This document shows positions 8,414-17,445 of a stretch of 64,000 nt of DNA, piece after piece. The notes beneath the pieces were generated by a model. That model did no database searches. It saw only the letters and a program-made list of their open reading frames with translations, and was not told where the DNA came from. How positions within the stretch are numbered: position 1 is the stretch's first letter; each line of letters begins with the position of its first letter. The stretch is from Chitinophagaceae bacterium. Lineage in GTDB: Bacteria > Bacteroidota > Bacteroidia > Chitinophagales > Chitinophagaceae. Made by a program: the position numbers and the translations under genes. The stretch is taken from assembly GCA_019638475.1 (NCBI GenBank), contig JAHBTR010000008.1, positions 1-64,000 of the forward strand, given 5' to 3'.

Positions 8414-9625
8414 TTATGATTTAATAAAGTTAAATACAGACCTTTTAGATTGATATAATATTTTCAATTCTTTATCATCTAATAAATATACTCTAAATTC
8501 TACTTGAAAATTATTTTTACCAGTAGCTACAGGTAGCTCAGAGTATGGAATAAATAATTCAAAGTCGTTAGCATTAGCTTTATTGGCAGATAATTTTTTA
8601 TTTACATCTAAAACGGTTGATTTAAAAGTGGCTGCCATTTTATTAATACTATATGAATTGCCTTCTTTCATTATTGGATTTCCATCAGAATCGTAGAAAA
8701 ATGCTATGAAATAAACTCTTGCTGACCTTCCTGCCGTATTGATATTAAATGAAGGATATACTGAAATACCTTGTTTAACATCGCTATTAGTTACTTTAAT
8801 AGAGGTAAAATCTGAAATGGTAAATCTTGGAACTTCGTTTAATCTTCCACCATCTTTAGGGTATAATAATTTGATTAAAGCTATATCGCCTTCTGATAGT
8901 TGATTATTCCAGTTTACATTAAAACCATCTGTTGTCCAACGTGCAAACACAGGATAGTGCATGATAGATTTTGGGTCGTACTTAGTACCATTGGTATAAG
9001 TAACATTATATTGTTGAAATAAGTTTACATCTACCATTTCTTTTGTCCAACCTTGCGTTTGTTTTAATTCAGCATAAACAGCAGATTTGTTCCAATGAAT
9101 ACCAGCAATAGGGCTATAATGTTCATGTAACAACCCAATTGCATGACCAAATTCGTGCAACACTGTTCTATACATTGCAGCATAGGTTTTAAAATCTGTG
9201 GTATCAAAATTCATGGTTTTTTCATCTTGAGGAATAGAAATTGCCATAGTACCTATTAAAGAGTTATGACCTCCTTTATCGTCTAAATTTATTCTTATAT
9301 GAGATGGTCCAACTTCTACAAACTGAAATTTAATGTTGGCATATTTTTCCCATTCTTTGGCAATGGTTTTTACTTTATCTTGTAAAGATTTGCTACCACT
9401 TAAAAATTTTACATAAAGTGTTTTGCCATTATCCCACAAATAATAATTATCTGCAAGACCCCTGCCTGGTGTAGTGTCTTCTATAAAGACATTAGCAACT
9501 GGTACTTCACTGCTACAGCTATATTCCTGTACTACATCTTCATCGTTTTTATCTTTTTGAGCAGATGCAGAAAATTCTATTCCAAATAGAACAATTAATA
9601 GTGTGCAAAGTTTCATGTATTTCAT
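8414..9625 (-). CDS. Secreted astacin-like (M12A) zinc metalloprotease, paralogue
   Basis: The product is 403 residues with a signal peptide (1-22, ending SAQ). Zinc ligands are H157, H161 and H167 in HEFGHAIGLLHE, and the Met-turn is SIMHYP, as in its neighbour. Long stretches are shared with it, for example LWDNGKTLYVK, WEKYANIKFQFVEVGPSHI and RLNEVPRFTIS, while substrate-cleft and C-terminal parts differ, so this is an old tandem duplication. It is the first gene of the pair. The N-terminal DKNDEDVVQEYSCSSE segment is longer than in the paralogue and may act as a short propeptide. Confidence 0.88.
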   Translation of the reverse strand: MKYMKLCTLLIVLFGIEFSASAQKDKNDEDVVQEYSCSSEVPVANVFIEDTTPGRGLADNYYLWDNGKTLYVKFLSGSKSLQDKVKTIAKEWEKYANIKFQFVEVGPSHIRINLDDKGGHNSLIGTMAISIPQDEKTMNFDTTDFKTYAAMYRTVLHEFGHAIGLLHEHYSPIAGIHWNKSAVYAELKQTQGWTKEMVDVNLFQQYNVTYTNGTKYDPKSIMHYPVFARWTTDGFNVNWNNQLSEGDIALIKLLYPKDGGRLNEVPRFTISDFTSIKVTNSDVKQGISVYPSFNINTAGRSARVYFIAFFYDSDGNPIMKEGNSYSINKMAATFKSTVLDVNKKLSANKANANDFELFIPYSELPVATGKNNFQVEFRVYLLDDKELKILYQSKRSVFNFIKS

Positions 9626-9842
9626 AATCTCATTGTTTTTTTTATTAGTAAAATGTATAGTTTGTAATACCTTATTAATGTTTTTTATTTGTTTAATAAC
9701 GTAATAAAGATAAAAACAGGTTTATTATTACACATATAATGCCAAATTTAATTGGCAAAATACCCACTACCACGTATAAGATTTTGCAATTTGCACATAA
9801 TAGTATGATTAAAGTAGAATTTTTTTTTCAATATCAGCCACC

Positions 9843-9850
9843 TATATTTG
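9843..9850 (+). promoter_or_regulatory. -7 box of tRNA-Pro
   Basis: TATATTTG matches TAnnTTTG in full and lies 15 nt before the tRNA 5' end. The upstream region is a T tract with no clear TTG at -33. Confidence 0.5.
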
Positions 9851-9865
9851 CAGCCCAAAAGTTTT

Positions 9866-9939
9866 CGGGAGGTAGTTCAGCCCGGTAGAATACCTGGTTT
9901 GGGACCAGGGGGTCGCAGGTTCGAATCCTGTCCTCCCGA
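9866..9939 (+). tRNA. tRNA-Pro (anticodon UGG)
   Basis: A full cloverleaf can be drawn. The acceptor stem CGGGAGG (9866-9872) pairs with CCTCCCG (9932-9938) and the discriminator is A9939. The anticodon stem is CCTGG/CCAGG with loop TTTGGGA, giving anticodon TGG at 9900-9902. The T arm contains GGTTCGAATCC. CCA is not encoded. A terminator follows 7 nt later, so it is a single-tRNA unit. Confidence 0.97.
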
Positions 9940-9945
9940 CTCTTT

Positions 9946-9977
9946 AAAAAGTTCACTATTTCTAAGTGAACTTTTTT
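9946..9977 (+). terminator. Terminator of tRNA-Pro
   Basis: AAAAAGTTCAC (9946-9956) pairs with GTGAACTTTTT (9966-9976) across a 9-nt loop, and the stem runs directly into a T tract. Confidence 0.85.
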
Positions 9978-10243
9978 ATTTCATAACCTTTTTGGCATTA
10001 TATAGTATTCTATTCAAAAGCCTTATTGTAGATGAGTATATAAACCCTGAGTATCAAAGCAATAAAAGAATTTACAGCTATCAGGTAATTGTTGCTACTT
10101 ATATATGTATAGATTGGAAAAAGTATATTTTACTAATTTTTACACAAAAAATTATTTTTTAGGAAATAAAATAGCACAAAATATAGTTTATACCCCTATT
10201 TTTGTAATTACAGTTAGTTTTTAAACCTAAAATAATATAATTT
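9978..10243. other. Spacer without a recognised gene
   Basis: This AT-rich spacer lies between the tRNA terminator and the small exported protein. The only signal seen is a possible -7 box TATTTTTG at 10197-10204 for the downstream gene. Open frames crossing it are not convincing. Confidence 0.5.
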
Positions 10244-10450
10244 ATGAAAAAGATTTTAATGTTAGCTACAGCCGCTTTTTTAATTTCTGGAGTAGCTTTT
10301 GCTGATTGTGGCGATAAAAAAGATTGTGGGAAAGACAAAAAGACAGAATGTAAGTCTAAAGACAAGTCTTGCTGCAAGAAAGATGCAAAAGCAAAAGATG
10401 CAAAGAAGGAATCAAAAAAAGAAACCAAAAAAGAGACTAAAAAAGCATAA
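10244..10450 (+). CDS. Small exported Lys/Cys-rich protein
   Basis: The product is 68 residues. Residues 1-20 are a clear signal peptide (KK start, hydrophobic core, AFA cleavage site). The mature ~48 residues hold five cysteines (DCGDKKDC, EC, SCC) followed by a lysine/alanine/glutamate tail (KESKKETKKETKKA) that could form a charged helix. I recognise no family. The spaced cysteines in a periplasmic peptide suggest metal binding or disulphide formation, which is inference only. It is monocistronic, with a TATTTTTG box at 10197-10204 and a strong terminator after the stop. An overlapping +2 frame at 10299-10514 is a shadow. Confidence 0.75.
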   Translation: MKKILMLATAAFLISGVAFADCGDKKDCGKDKKTECKSKDKSCCKKDAKAKDAKKESKKETKKETKKA

Positions 10451-10468
10451 TAATCATTGTACTTTTGA

Positions 10469-10503
10469 ACAAAGGCTTATCAGTAAATCTGATAAGCCTT
10501 TGT
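10469..10503 (+). terminator. Strong intrinsic terminator
   Basis: A perfect 14-bp stem, ACAAAGGCTTATCA (10469-10482) with TGATAAGCCTTTGT (10490-10503), and a 7-nt loop lies 18 nt after the stop of the small exported protein. It is followed by GTTTATT. The stem contains 5' A and 3' T, so it can act in both directions. Confidence 0.8.
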
Positions 10504-10702
10504 GTTTATTATAGCCAATCAATATGAAAATTCAGTATAATTAGCTTTTTAATAGAATTGTAAAATTTGCTAAAGAATTATTGTTTTTGCATCAATTAAA
10601 TATTAGTTTCGCTGTCCTTTTAAAAATAAATTTAATTATATATCCAATATTCAGTATCTTTTAGCCTTAAAAGTTTCTTAGAAGAAGAAGAGGACAGAAA
10701 TT

Positions 10703-13000
10703 ATGCCTACAACATCAAAAAATGCAACAGCCAAAAAAACTGCTGCATCTAAAACCACAACAAAAAAAACCGTAGCAAAAGCAAACGGTCAAGTTAAGAG
10801 CCAACATGGTTATGATATACATGGTGGACTTCAAAAATATTTTGGCTTTACAGAGTTTAAAGGAACTCAAGAAAAAGCTATTAATAGTTTAATGGAAGGC
10901 AATGATACTTTTGTTATTATGCCTACAGGTGGTGGTAAAAGTTTGTGTTATCAATTACCAGCAATGATAATGCCTGGCTGTGCTATAATAGTATCGCCAC
11001 TTATTGCATTAATGAAAAATCAAGTAGATTTAGTAAGAGGTTATAGTGAAAAAGATGATGTAGCTCATTTTCTAAACTCTTCCTTAAACAAAGGACAAAT
11101 AAAAATTGTAAAAGAAGATTTGCTTGCAGGCAAAACAAAACTATTATATGTAGCACCAGAAACATTAACTAAAGAAGAAAATCTTGAATTTTTTAGCGAC
11201 CTGAATATTTCCTTTTTTGCAGTTGATGAAGCACATTGTATTAGTGAATGGGGGCATGATTTTAGACCTGAATATAGAAGGCTAAGAGATATGATGAATG
11301 TGATAAATGCTGATATTGCTGTTATTGCACTAACGGCTACTGCTACTCCAAAAGTGCAAAGTGATATTGTAAAAAACTTAGGGCTTAGAAATCCAAATAT
11401 TTTTATATCATCTTTTAATCGTACTAATCTTTATTATGAAGTTCAGCCTAAAGCTACAAAAGAACAAACAATAAAACATATTGTAAAATTTATAACACAC
11501 CATAAAGGTAAAAGTGGTATCATTTATACTTTAAATAGAAGAACAACAGAAGAATTGGCTGAGCTGTTAATGGCAAATAATATTAAAGCAGTTGCTTATC
11601 ATGCTGGGTTAGACCAAAAATTAAGAAGCAGAAGACAAGACGAATTTTTAAATGAAGAAGTTCAGGTAATTGTAGCAACAATAGCCTTTGGAATGGGTAT
11701 TGATAAGCCAGATATTCGTTTTGTAATTCATTATAATATTCCAAAATCAATAGAAAATTATTATCAAGAAACTGGTCGTGCAGGGCGTGATGGCTTAGAG
11801 GGAATTTGTGTTTTATATTATTCTCATAAAGATGTTTCTAAGCTGGAACATTTAATGAGAGATAAACCATTAAGTGAAAGAGAAGTAGGAGCACAATTAA
11901 TTAATGAAACAGTAGCATTTGCTGAAAGTAGTGTTTGTAGAAGAAAAATTTTGTTACACTATTTTGGGGAAGAATGGGGTGATAGAAAATGTGGTAATTG
12001 CGATAACTGCAAACATCCAAAAGAAAAAATAGAAACCAAAGATGATGTTGTTAAGGCAATGAAAGTTATTAAAGCATTGGATGAAAGATTTGTGGCAGAT
12101 TATACCATTAATGTAATTATGGGCAGACTTACTCCACAAATAACCATGTTCAGACACGATAAATCTCCTGTATTTGGAATAGGAAAAGATAAAGATGCAC
12201 ATTTTTGGAATAGCGTAATAAGACAAATGATGCTTGAAAACCTTATTACAAAAGATATTGAAGAATATGGCTTATTGAAGTTTACACAAAAAGGTTTAGC
12301 ATGGATGAAAAAACCAACTTCTTTTGAAATTGTGCTCAATAATTTATTTCATGATGCAGATGACGATGATGAAGACATGGAAATAGAAGGAGAAGCAAGT
12401 GCTGGTGCAGATGATATTTTATTTGAAATGCTTAAAGAACTTAGACAAAAAGAAGCCAAGAAAAAAGGATTACCTCCGTTTGTAATTTTTCTTGAAAACT
12501 CTTTGCAAGATATGAGTACACTATATCCTACTACTATGGAGGAGTTAGAAAAATGTCAAGGAGTTAGTAAAGGAAAAGCATTAAAATATGGAAAACCTTT
12601 TGTAGAACTTATAGCAAAATATGTAGAGGATAATGAAATTGAAAAGCCTGATGATTTTGTTATGAAAAGTGTAGCTAATAAAAGCAGTAACAAAATTTAT
12701 ATTATTCAGAACATAGATAAAAAAATACCCATAGAAACAATAGCTAAAAATAGAGGCTTGACAATTAATGAACTTTTAGACGAAATGGAAACTATTGCAG
12801 CAAGTGGTACTAAACTAAATTTGGATTATGCTATTGATGATTGGTTAGACGAAATTGACCAAGATGAAATTGTAGAATATTTTAAAAACTGTGAAACATC
12901 GTCTTTAGAATTAGCACAAAAAGAACTTGCAGAATATGATTATACATGGGAGCAATTAAAAATAATGCGTATTAAATTTTTAAGCGTTTATGGAAATTAA
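10703..13000 (+). CDS. recQ: ATP-dependent DNA helicase RecQ
   Basis: This is a 3'-5' SF2 helicase for recombination and fork repair. The product is 765 residues, longer than E. coli RecQ (about 610). Walker A is PTGGGKS (74-80), the DEAH box is at 175-178, followed by the SEWGHDFRPEY aromatic-loop motif. The zinc-binding cysteines are in CRRKILLHYFG and CGNCDNC, then RQC and HRDC regions (HRDC near residues 570-650), then a C-terminal extension of about 100 acidic residues. The first 30 residues are a low-complexity Ala/Lys/Thr tail that probably binds DNA non-specifically. This longer form is common in Bacteroidota. Confidence 0.94.
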   Translation: MPTTSKNATAKKTAASKTTTKKTVAKANGQVKSQHGYDIHGGLQKYFGFTEFKGTQEKAINSLMEGNDTFVIMPTGGGKSLCYQLPAMIMPGCAIIVSPLIALMKNQVDLVRGYSEKDDVAHFLNSSLNKGQIKIVKEDLLAGKTKLLYVAPETLTKEENLEFFSDLNISFFAVDEAHCISEWGHDFRPEYRRLRDMMNVINADIAVIALTATATPKVQSDIVKNLGLRNPNIFISSFNRTNLYYEVQPKATKEQTIKHIVKFITHHKGKSGIIYTLNRRTTEELAELLMANNIKAVAYHAGLDQKLRSRRQDEFLNEEVQVIVATIAFGMGIDKPDIRFVIHYNIPKSIENYYQETGRAGRDGLEGICVLYYSHKDVSKLEHLMRDKPLSEREVGAQLINETVAFAESSVCRRKILLHYFGEEWGDRKCGNCDNCKHPKEKIETKDDVVKAMKVIKALDERFVADYTINVIMGRLTPQITMFRHDKSPVFGIGKDKDAHFWNSVIRQMMLENLITKDIEEYGLLKFTQKGLAWMKKPTSFEIVLNNLFHDADDDDEDMEIEGEASAGADDILFEMLKELRQKEAKKKGLPPFVIFLENSLQDMSTLYPTTMEELEKCQGVSKGKALKYGKPFVELIAKYVEDNEIEKPDDFVMKSVANKSSNKIYIIQNIDKKIPIETIAKNRGLTINELLDEMETIAASGTKLNLDYAIDDWLDEIDQDEIVEYFKNCETSSLELAQKELAEYDYTWEQLKIMRIKFLSVYGN

Positions 13001-13025
13001 TGTTTAAAGAAAATTAAAACTGCCA

Positions 13026-14117
13026 ATGCTCCGTTATTATATTATATACAATAATTTATTGTTGCAAAGTAAACAAATACTGATAGCAAGTTTTGTTATG
13101 AGTATTGTATTTTTTACAGCAGGTTGTAAAAGCCACAAAAAAATTCCTGATGTAACTAAAATAAATATAGAGCTTTCTACACAACGTTTTGAGCAAGATT
13201 TTTTTTTGATGGACACTAATCAATTAAACAATTCTATACAAAATCTTTTTGAAAAATATCCTTCTTTCTCTATTGATTTTTTATACAATATTTTAGCAGC
13301 AGACCATCAACCTGATAGTATTTTAAAAGCAGTTAAATTTTTTATAAAAGCCTATAATACTGTATATACAGATTCAAAAAATATTTTCGACAATTTTGCA
13401 TCTACCGAAAAAGAAATAAAACAAGGATTTCAGTTTGTAAAATATTATTTTCCAAAATATACCTTACCTACTCAATTAATAACTTACATAGGACCATGGG
13501 ATGCTTTTTTTATGTTAAGCAATAATGCTGGAGGTTCTGGTGTAGTAAGAACTGATGAAAACATTATGGCTATTGGGCTTCAACTAAGTATGGGAAAAGA
13601 TTATGCTATGTATAAAGAAAATGAAATGCAGCAGTTTTATCCTTACTTTATTAGCAGAAGATTTGATAAAACATATATACCTGTAAATGTATTGCAAGTA
13701 ATTATTGATGACCTTTATCAACAAAAAACAACAGGCAAGTCATTAATAGAACAAATGATAGAAGCTGGTAAAAGAGTATATCTTTTAGATGCTTTTTTGC
13801 CCAATACTGCCGATAGTGTAAAAATTGGTTACACACAAAATCAGTTAGACGCTTGTTATAAAAGTGAAGCAGCTATTTGGAGTTTTTTTATATCCAACGA
13901 TTTATTGTATCAAACTGAACCTTCTATAGTAATGGAATATATGAATGATGCACCAAAAACTACTGCTTTTGGAGATGCTTCTCCAGGGTTTATAGGAAAA
14001 TTTACAGGTTGGCAAATTGTAAAAAAATGGATGGAAAAAAATAATGAAAAAACATTAATAGATTTATTAAACACTCCTGCAAAAACAATTTTTGAACAAG
14101 CAAAATATAAACCTTAA
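13026..14117 (+). CDS. gldB: Gliding-motility lipoprotein GldB-like
   Basis: The product is 363 residues. A hydrophobic N-terminus runs to the lipobox-like FTAGC (Cys near residue 34), so it should be a lipoprotein. The body has the GldB pattern: RFEQDFF, YPSFSIDFLYNIL, GPWDAFFM, PYFISRRFDKTYIPVNVLQ and the C-terminal PGFIGKFTGWQIVKKWM. GldB is required for gliding in flavobacteria, but its biochemical role is unknown, and non-gliding Bacteroidota also carry homologues. It lies 25 nt after recQ. The ATG at 13026 gives a rather long n-region; an internal ATG would leave too short a signal. Confidence 0.82.
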   Translation: MLRYYIIYNNLLLQSKQILIASFVMSIVFFTAGCKSHKKIPDVTKINIELSTQRFEQDFFLMDTNQLNNSIQNLFEKYPSFSIDFLYNILAADHQPDSILKAVKFFIKAYNTVYTDSKNIFDNFASTEKEIKQGFQFVKYYFPKYTLPTQLITYIGPWDAFFMLSNNAGGSGVVRTDENIMAIGLQLSMGKDYAMYKENEMQQFYPYFISRRFDKTYIPVNVLQVIIDDLYQQKTTGKSLIEQMIEAGKRVYLLDAFLPNTADSVKIGYTQNQLDACYKSEAAIWSFFISNDLLYQTEPSIVMEYMNDAPKTTAFGDASPGFIGKFTGWQIVKKWMEKNNEKTLIDLLNTPAKTIFEQAKYKP

Positions 14118-14126
14118 AATATTTTT

Positions 14127-14489
14127 ATGAAAAAGAAAACATTGGTTATAGGAGCATCTGACAATATTGAAAGATATAGCAATAAAGCAGTAAAAAAATT
14201 AACAGATTATGGGCATCCTGTTATAGCTATTGGCAATAAAAAAACTTTTATAGATGATATTCCTATATACAAAGAACATTTAAAAATTGATGATGTAGAT
14301 ACTGTAACACTTTATCTTAATCCTCAAAGGCAAAAAGAGTATTACGATTACATTCTTTCATTACATCCTAAGCGTATTATTTTCAACCCAGGTACAGAAA
14401 ATAGAGAATTAGCAGATTTGGCTGTTAAGAATAATATAGAACCTGTTGAAGCCTGTACATTGGTTTTGTTAAGCACTGGTCAGTATTAA
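14127..14489 (+). CDS. CoA-binding-domain protein (YccU-like)
   Basis: The product is 120 residues, a single Rossmann-type CoA_binding_2 domain. The nucleotide loop is VIGASDNIERYSN near the N-terminus, and the family end motif is the FNPGTEN stretch followed by VEACTLVLL. Such proteins bind CoA but their cellular task is not established. It lies 9 nt after gldB on the same strand and ends 5 nt before the convergent paaI. Confidence 0.85.
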   Translation: MKKKTLVIGASDNIERYSNKAVKKLTDYGHPVIAIGNKKTFIDDIPIYKEHLKIDDVDTVTLYLNPQRQKEYYDYILSLHPKRIIFNPGTENRELADLAVKNNIEPVEACTLVLLSTGQY

Positions 14490-14494
14490 AATTG

Positions 14495-14908
14495 TTATAC
14501 TAATTTTTTATTAGTTCTAAAGCAAGTGCCTTTAAACATAGCTACTACATGATTGTGTTGGTTAGTAATAGTTATGTGATATAATCCTGTACTTTTTCCA
14601 TTATGTAATTCTTTTGCTTCTGCTGTTAGCACATCATCTGTATGTACTGGTTTTGTAAAATTGATAGCAGTATCTAATGCTACAGATAAATTATTTCTGT
14701 TGTTACAAGCAAAAGCAAATGCACTATCTGCAAGGCTAAAAGCTACACCACCATGTGCTATACCAAAACCATTCATCATTTCTTTACGAACAGTCATTTG
14801 TATTTTGCTATAACCTTCTTCTATTGCTAATACAGTAATACCTAACCACTGAGAAAACATATCATGTTGCATCATGTGGTTTACTACTTGTTGTGGAGTT
14901 GTGTTCAT
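14495..14908 (-). CDS. paaI: PaaI-type hotdog-fold thioesterase
   Basis: The product is 137 residues. The hotdog helix motif is GFGIAHGGVAFSLADSAFAFACN, with HGG and the following Asp as expected for PaaI. PaaI hydrolyses stalled hydroxylated phenylacetyl-CoA intermediates and frees CoA. The assignment to phenylacetate metabolism is supported by paaABCDG and paaJ in the same window, although this gene is about 18 kb from that operon. It is 30 nt upstream of bshA on the same strand. General acyl-CoA thioesterase activity is the alternative. Confidence 0.83.
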   Translation of the reverse strand: MNTTPQQVVNHMMQHDMFSQWLGITVLAIEEGYSKIQMTVRKEMMNGFGIAHGGVAFSLADSAFAFACNNRNNLSVALDTAINFTKPVHTDDVLTAEAKELHNGKSTGLYHITITNQHNHVVAMFKGTCFRTNKKLV

Positions 14909-14938
14909 GTTTTTCGGTTGAGTACAAACAATATTTTA

Positions 14939-16069
14939 TCACTTCATTCTACAAAAACGGCTATACAATTTTTCATACAAAGGAATAATATGATGAATGT
15001 CAAACTTGCAAGCATGTTGGTAAGCAGCTTCTTTCATTTGTTGTAGTTTTTCATCATCTTTCAAAATATTTATAGCAAATTCACTCATGGCTTTTACATC
15101 TCCTACATCAGCCATAAATCCTGTTTCACCTTGTTTATTTATTTCAGGTAGTCCACCTGCATTAGTGCTTATTACAACTACTCTGGCAGCCATAGCTTCT
15201 AATGCTGCTAAACCAAAACTTTCATATTCACTTGGCAAAAGAAAAATATCGCTTACGGGCAAAATTTCTTCCATTTGTTCTTGCTTACCTACAAAACGCA
15301 CATCTGCTTCTATATGTAATTGTCTTACCAATTCTTCTATTACAGGGCGTTCAGGTCCATCGCCTACCATCATTAATTTTGCTGGTATTTCTTTTCTTAC
15401 TTCTGCAAAAATTTTTACTACATCATCTACACGTTTTACTTTTCTAAAATTGCTGGCATGTAAAAATATTTTTTCTCCATTTGGTGCTACTACTTTTCTA
15501 AAAGCATCAATAGGTTTTTTACTAAAACGTGCTATATCTACAAAGTTGGGTATTACTTCTATGTCTTTGCTTATAGCAAAATGATTTAAAGTTTCTTCTT
15601 TCAAATTTTCACTTACTGCTGTAATAGCATCACTCTCATTAATAGAAAAAGTAACTACGGGTTCATAAGTTTTATCTCTGCCAACTAAAGTAATATCTGT
15701 ACCATGTAGTGTAGTTATAACAGGTATATTACGACCATTTTTTTGCAAAATTATTTGCTTTGCCATATAGGCAGCACTGGCATGTGGTATAGCATAATGT
15801 ACATGCAATAAATCTAAATCATAATTCATAATTACATCTACCATATTGCTGGCTAATGCTACTTCATAAGGAGGATAATCAAATAATGGATAAGTAGGTA
15901 CACGTACTTCGTGATAAAAAATATTGGCATTAAATACATTTAACCTAACAGGTTGCTGATAAGTTATAAAATGTACTTGATGATTTTCATCTGCCAATGC
16001 TTTGCCTAACTCTGTAGCCAAAACACCACTACCTCCAAATGTGGGATAACAAACTATTCCTATACGCAT
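14939..16069 (-). CDS. bshA: Bacillithiol biosynthesis glycosyltransferase BshA
   Basis: It transfers GlcNAc from UDP-GlcNAc to L-malate, the first step of bacillithiol synthesis. The product is 376 residues, a GT-B (GT4) enzyme. Recognition comes from the N-terminal GIVCYPTFGGSGVLATELG with YPLFDYPPYEVALAS, the HVHYAIPHA segment, the central LHASNFRKVKRVDDV, and the GT4 EYESFGLAALEAMA motif in the second domain. The partner genes bshB and bshC are not in the window. Bacillithiol is known in Bacteroidota as well as Firmicutes. Confidence 0.92.
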   Translation of the reverse strand: MRIGIVCYPTFGGSGVLATELGKALADENHQVHFITYQQPVRLNVFNANIFYHEVRVPTYPLFDYPPYEVALASNMVDVIMNYDLDLLHVHYAIPHASAAYMAKQIILQKNGRNIPVITTLHGTDITLVGRDKTYEPVVTFSINESDAITAVSENLKEETLNHFAISKDIEVIPNFVDIARFSKKPIDAFRKVVAPNGEKIFLHASNFRKVKRVDDVVKIFAEVRKEIPAKLMMVGDGPERPVIEELVRQLHIEADVRFVGKQEQMEEILPVSDIFLLPSEYESFGLAALEAMAARVVVISTNAGGLPEINKQGETGFMADVGDVKAMSEFAINILKDDEKLQQMKEAAYQHACKFDIHHIIPLYEKLYSRFCRMK

Positions 16070-16131
16070 GAATCTTTCAATATTTTTTTAATAATAAAGT
16101 GTGTGAAGTTAAGATTAACTTTAAAAAAGTA

Positions 16132-17340
16132 CTACACTTTTATATAGATTTTCCGTTTATCCAAAATATACACTATTAACCAATAAAAAATAATTAAGCT
16201 AATAGCATATACCATTGAACCAACTCTTAAATCGGTAGAAATATTTTTACAAATATGTTCATAAAACCAACCAAAAGCAGATAAATAAACAGGGTTGCCA
16301 TTTTCATCAGTATGGTCATTAATTCTAAAAAGTGTTAATAGCCTTGGCAAAAAACCACTTAATACAAATATGAATAAAGGATTTTTTCCAAACACATCAA
16401 AAAAACTACTCCATACACTTCTTACATTTTTAAATTCTAATAAATAAATCATTACACCAATAGTAACAATAGCAAGTCCTGTAGTATAAACAGTATAACT
16501 ACTACTCCATATTTTTTTGTTTAAAGGAAAAACCATATCCCAACAATATCCTGCTGCTAAAAAAATAATGCCTATCACAAACAAGTTACTAAGCATTTCA
16601 AATGTTTTGCCTTTTTGTTGAATGTAAAAACCAACTAAGTAACCAAAAATAACTTGTGCAATGGCTGCTGTAGTACTTGCCAAACCTTCATAATCAAAAT
16701 GAAAAACCTGCCCATCAATTTTATCTATATGCAGCATGTGATGTTTTGATAAAAGGGCTATATCTACATTTCTTCCAAAATAACCTGTTATGGAAAAAGG
16801 GTCTTCGGCATTACCTGCAAGCAAACAAATAATCCAATAAGCAAATAATAAAATGGCTGCTGCTACAAATGAACCTTTAGGTTTAAAAAAATAAGCTATC
16901 AATGCTGCTATTAAATAACAAATAGCAATTCTTTGTAGCACACCCATTATTCTTACACCATCTTCAAAAGAGCTACCATCTGTATTGGTATGTAAAAAAG
17001 CCCATTGTTTAAAAACCAATTCATTGCCACTCCATTGAATAAAAGGACTCCAGTTTAAAAAAAGTCCAATAACAAAAATGAGTATAGAACGTTTAATAAT
17101 TTTTTTCAAAAAATAACTTGTGCCTTTTGCTTCAAATTTGGGCATAACAAAAGCCATAGCATTACCCATAGCAAAAAGAAAAAAAGGAAATACCAAATCT
17201 GTTGGTGTGCAACCATGCCAAGCTGCATGTTCTAATGGTGGAAAAATATGACTCCAAGAACCAGGGTTGTTTACCAATATCATTAAAGCAATAGTAGAAC
17301 CTCTAAAAACATCTAATGAATAATAACGTTGTTGTTGCAT
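16132..17340 (-). CDS. Membrane acyltransferase of the DUF5009/HGSNAT family
   Basis: The product is 402 residues counted from ATG 17340; the frame continues upstream to a TTG but QQQRYYSLDVFRG is the usual family start. Signatures are SLDVFRGSTIALMILVNNPG with PTDLVFPFFLF near the N-terminus and about ten hydrophobic segments throughout. Relatives of lysosomal heparan-alpha-glucosaminide N-acetyltransferase use acetyl-CoA to acetylate sugars across a membrane. The natural substrate here is unknown. It is 62 nt upstream of bshA on the same strand. Confidence 0.85.
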   Translation of the reverse strand: MQQQRYYSLDVFRGSTIALMILVNNPGSWSHIFPPLEHAAWHGCTPTDLVFPFFLFAMGNAMAFVMPKFEAKGTSYFLKKIIKRSILIFVIGLFLNWSPFIQWSGNELVFKQWAFLHTNTDGSSFEDGVRIMGVLQRIAICYLIAALIAYFFKPKGSFVAAAILLFAYWIICLLAGNAEDPFSITGYFGRNVDIALLSKHHMLHIDKIDGQVFHFDYEGLASTTAAIAQVIFGYLVGFYIQQKGKTFEMLSNLFVIGIIFLAAGYCWDMVFPLNKKIWSSSYTVYTTGLAIVTIGVMIYLLEFKNVRSVWSSFFDVFGKNPLFIFVLSGFLPRLLTLFRINDHTDENGNPVYLSAFGWFYEHICKNISTDLRVGSMVYAISLIIFYWLIVYILDKRKIYIKV

Positions 17341-17445
17341 AAAAATAATTTTTTGGTACAACTGCTTAACGAATGTAAGTGTTTTAAGTAGTTTTTATAA
17401 TCAATTATTAAATTTTCTTTTCTTTGCTTGTATAAAATAAAATTT

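Noticed and set aside
9848..10162. 104-residue open frame starting MQPKSF over the tRNA-Pro region
   Set aside because: Its N-terminal part (GGRRFESCPPD) is simply the tRNA and its T arm read as protein, and the rest is a terminator and AT-rich spacer.
10299..10514. 71-residue open frame in +2 frame over the small exported protein
   Set aside because: It has no signal or family features, and it runs through the terminator hairpin. The other frame has a perfect signal peptide.
17341..17361. Upstream TTG start for the acyltransferase
   Set aside because: ATG 17340 gives the usual family start, and the seven extra residues resemble no homologue end that I know.
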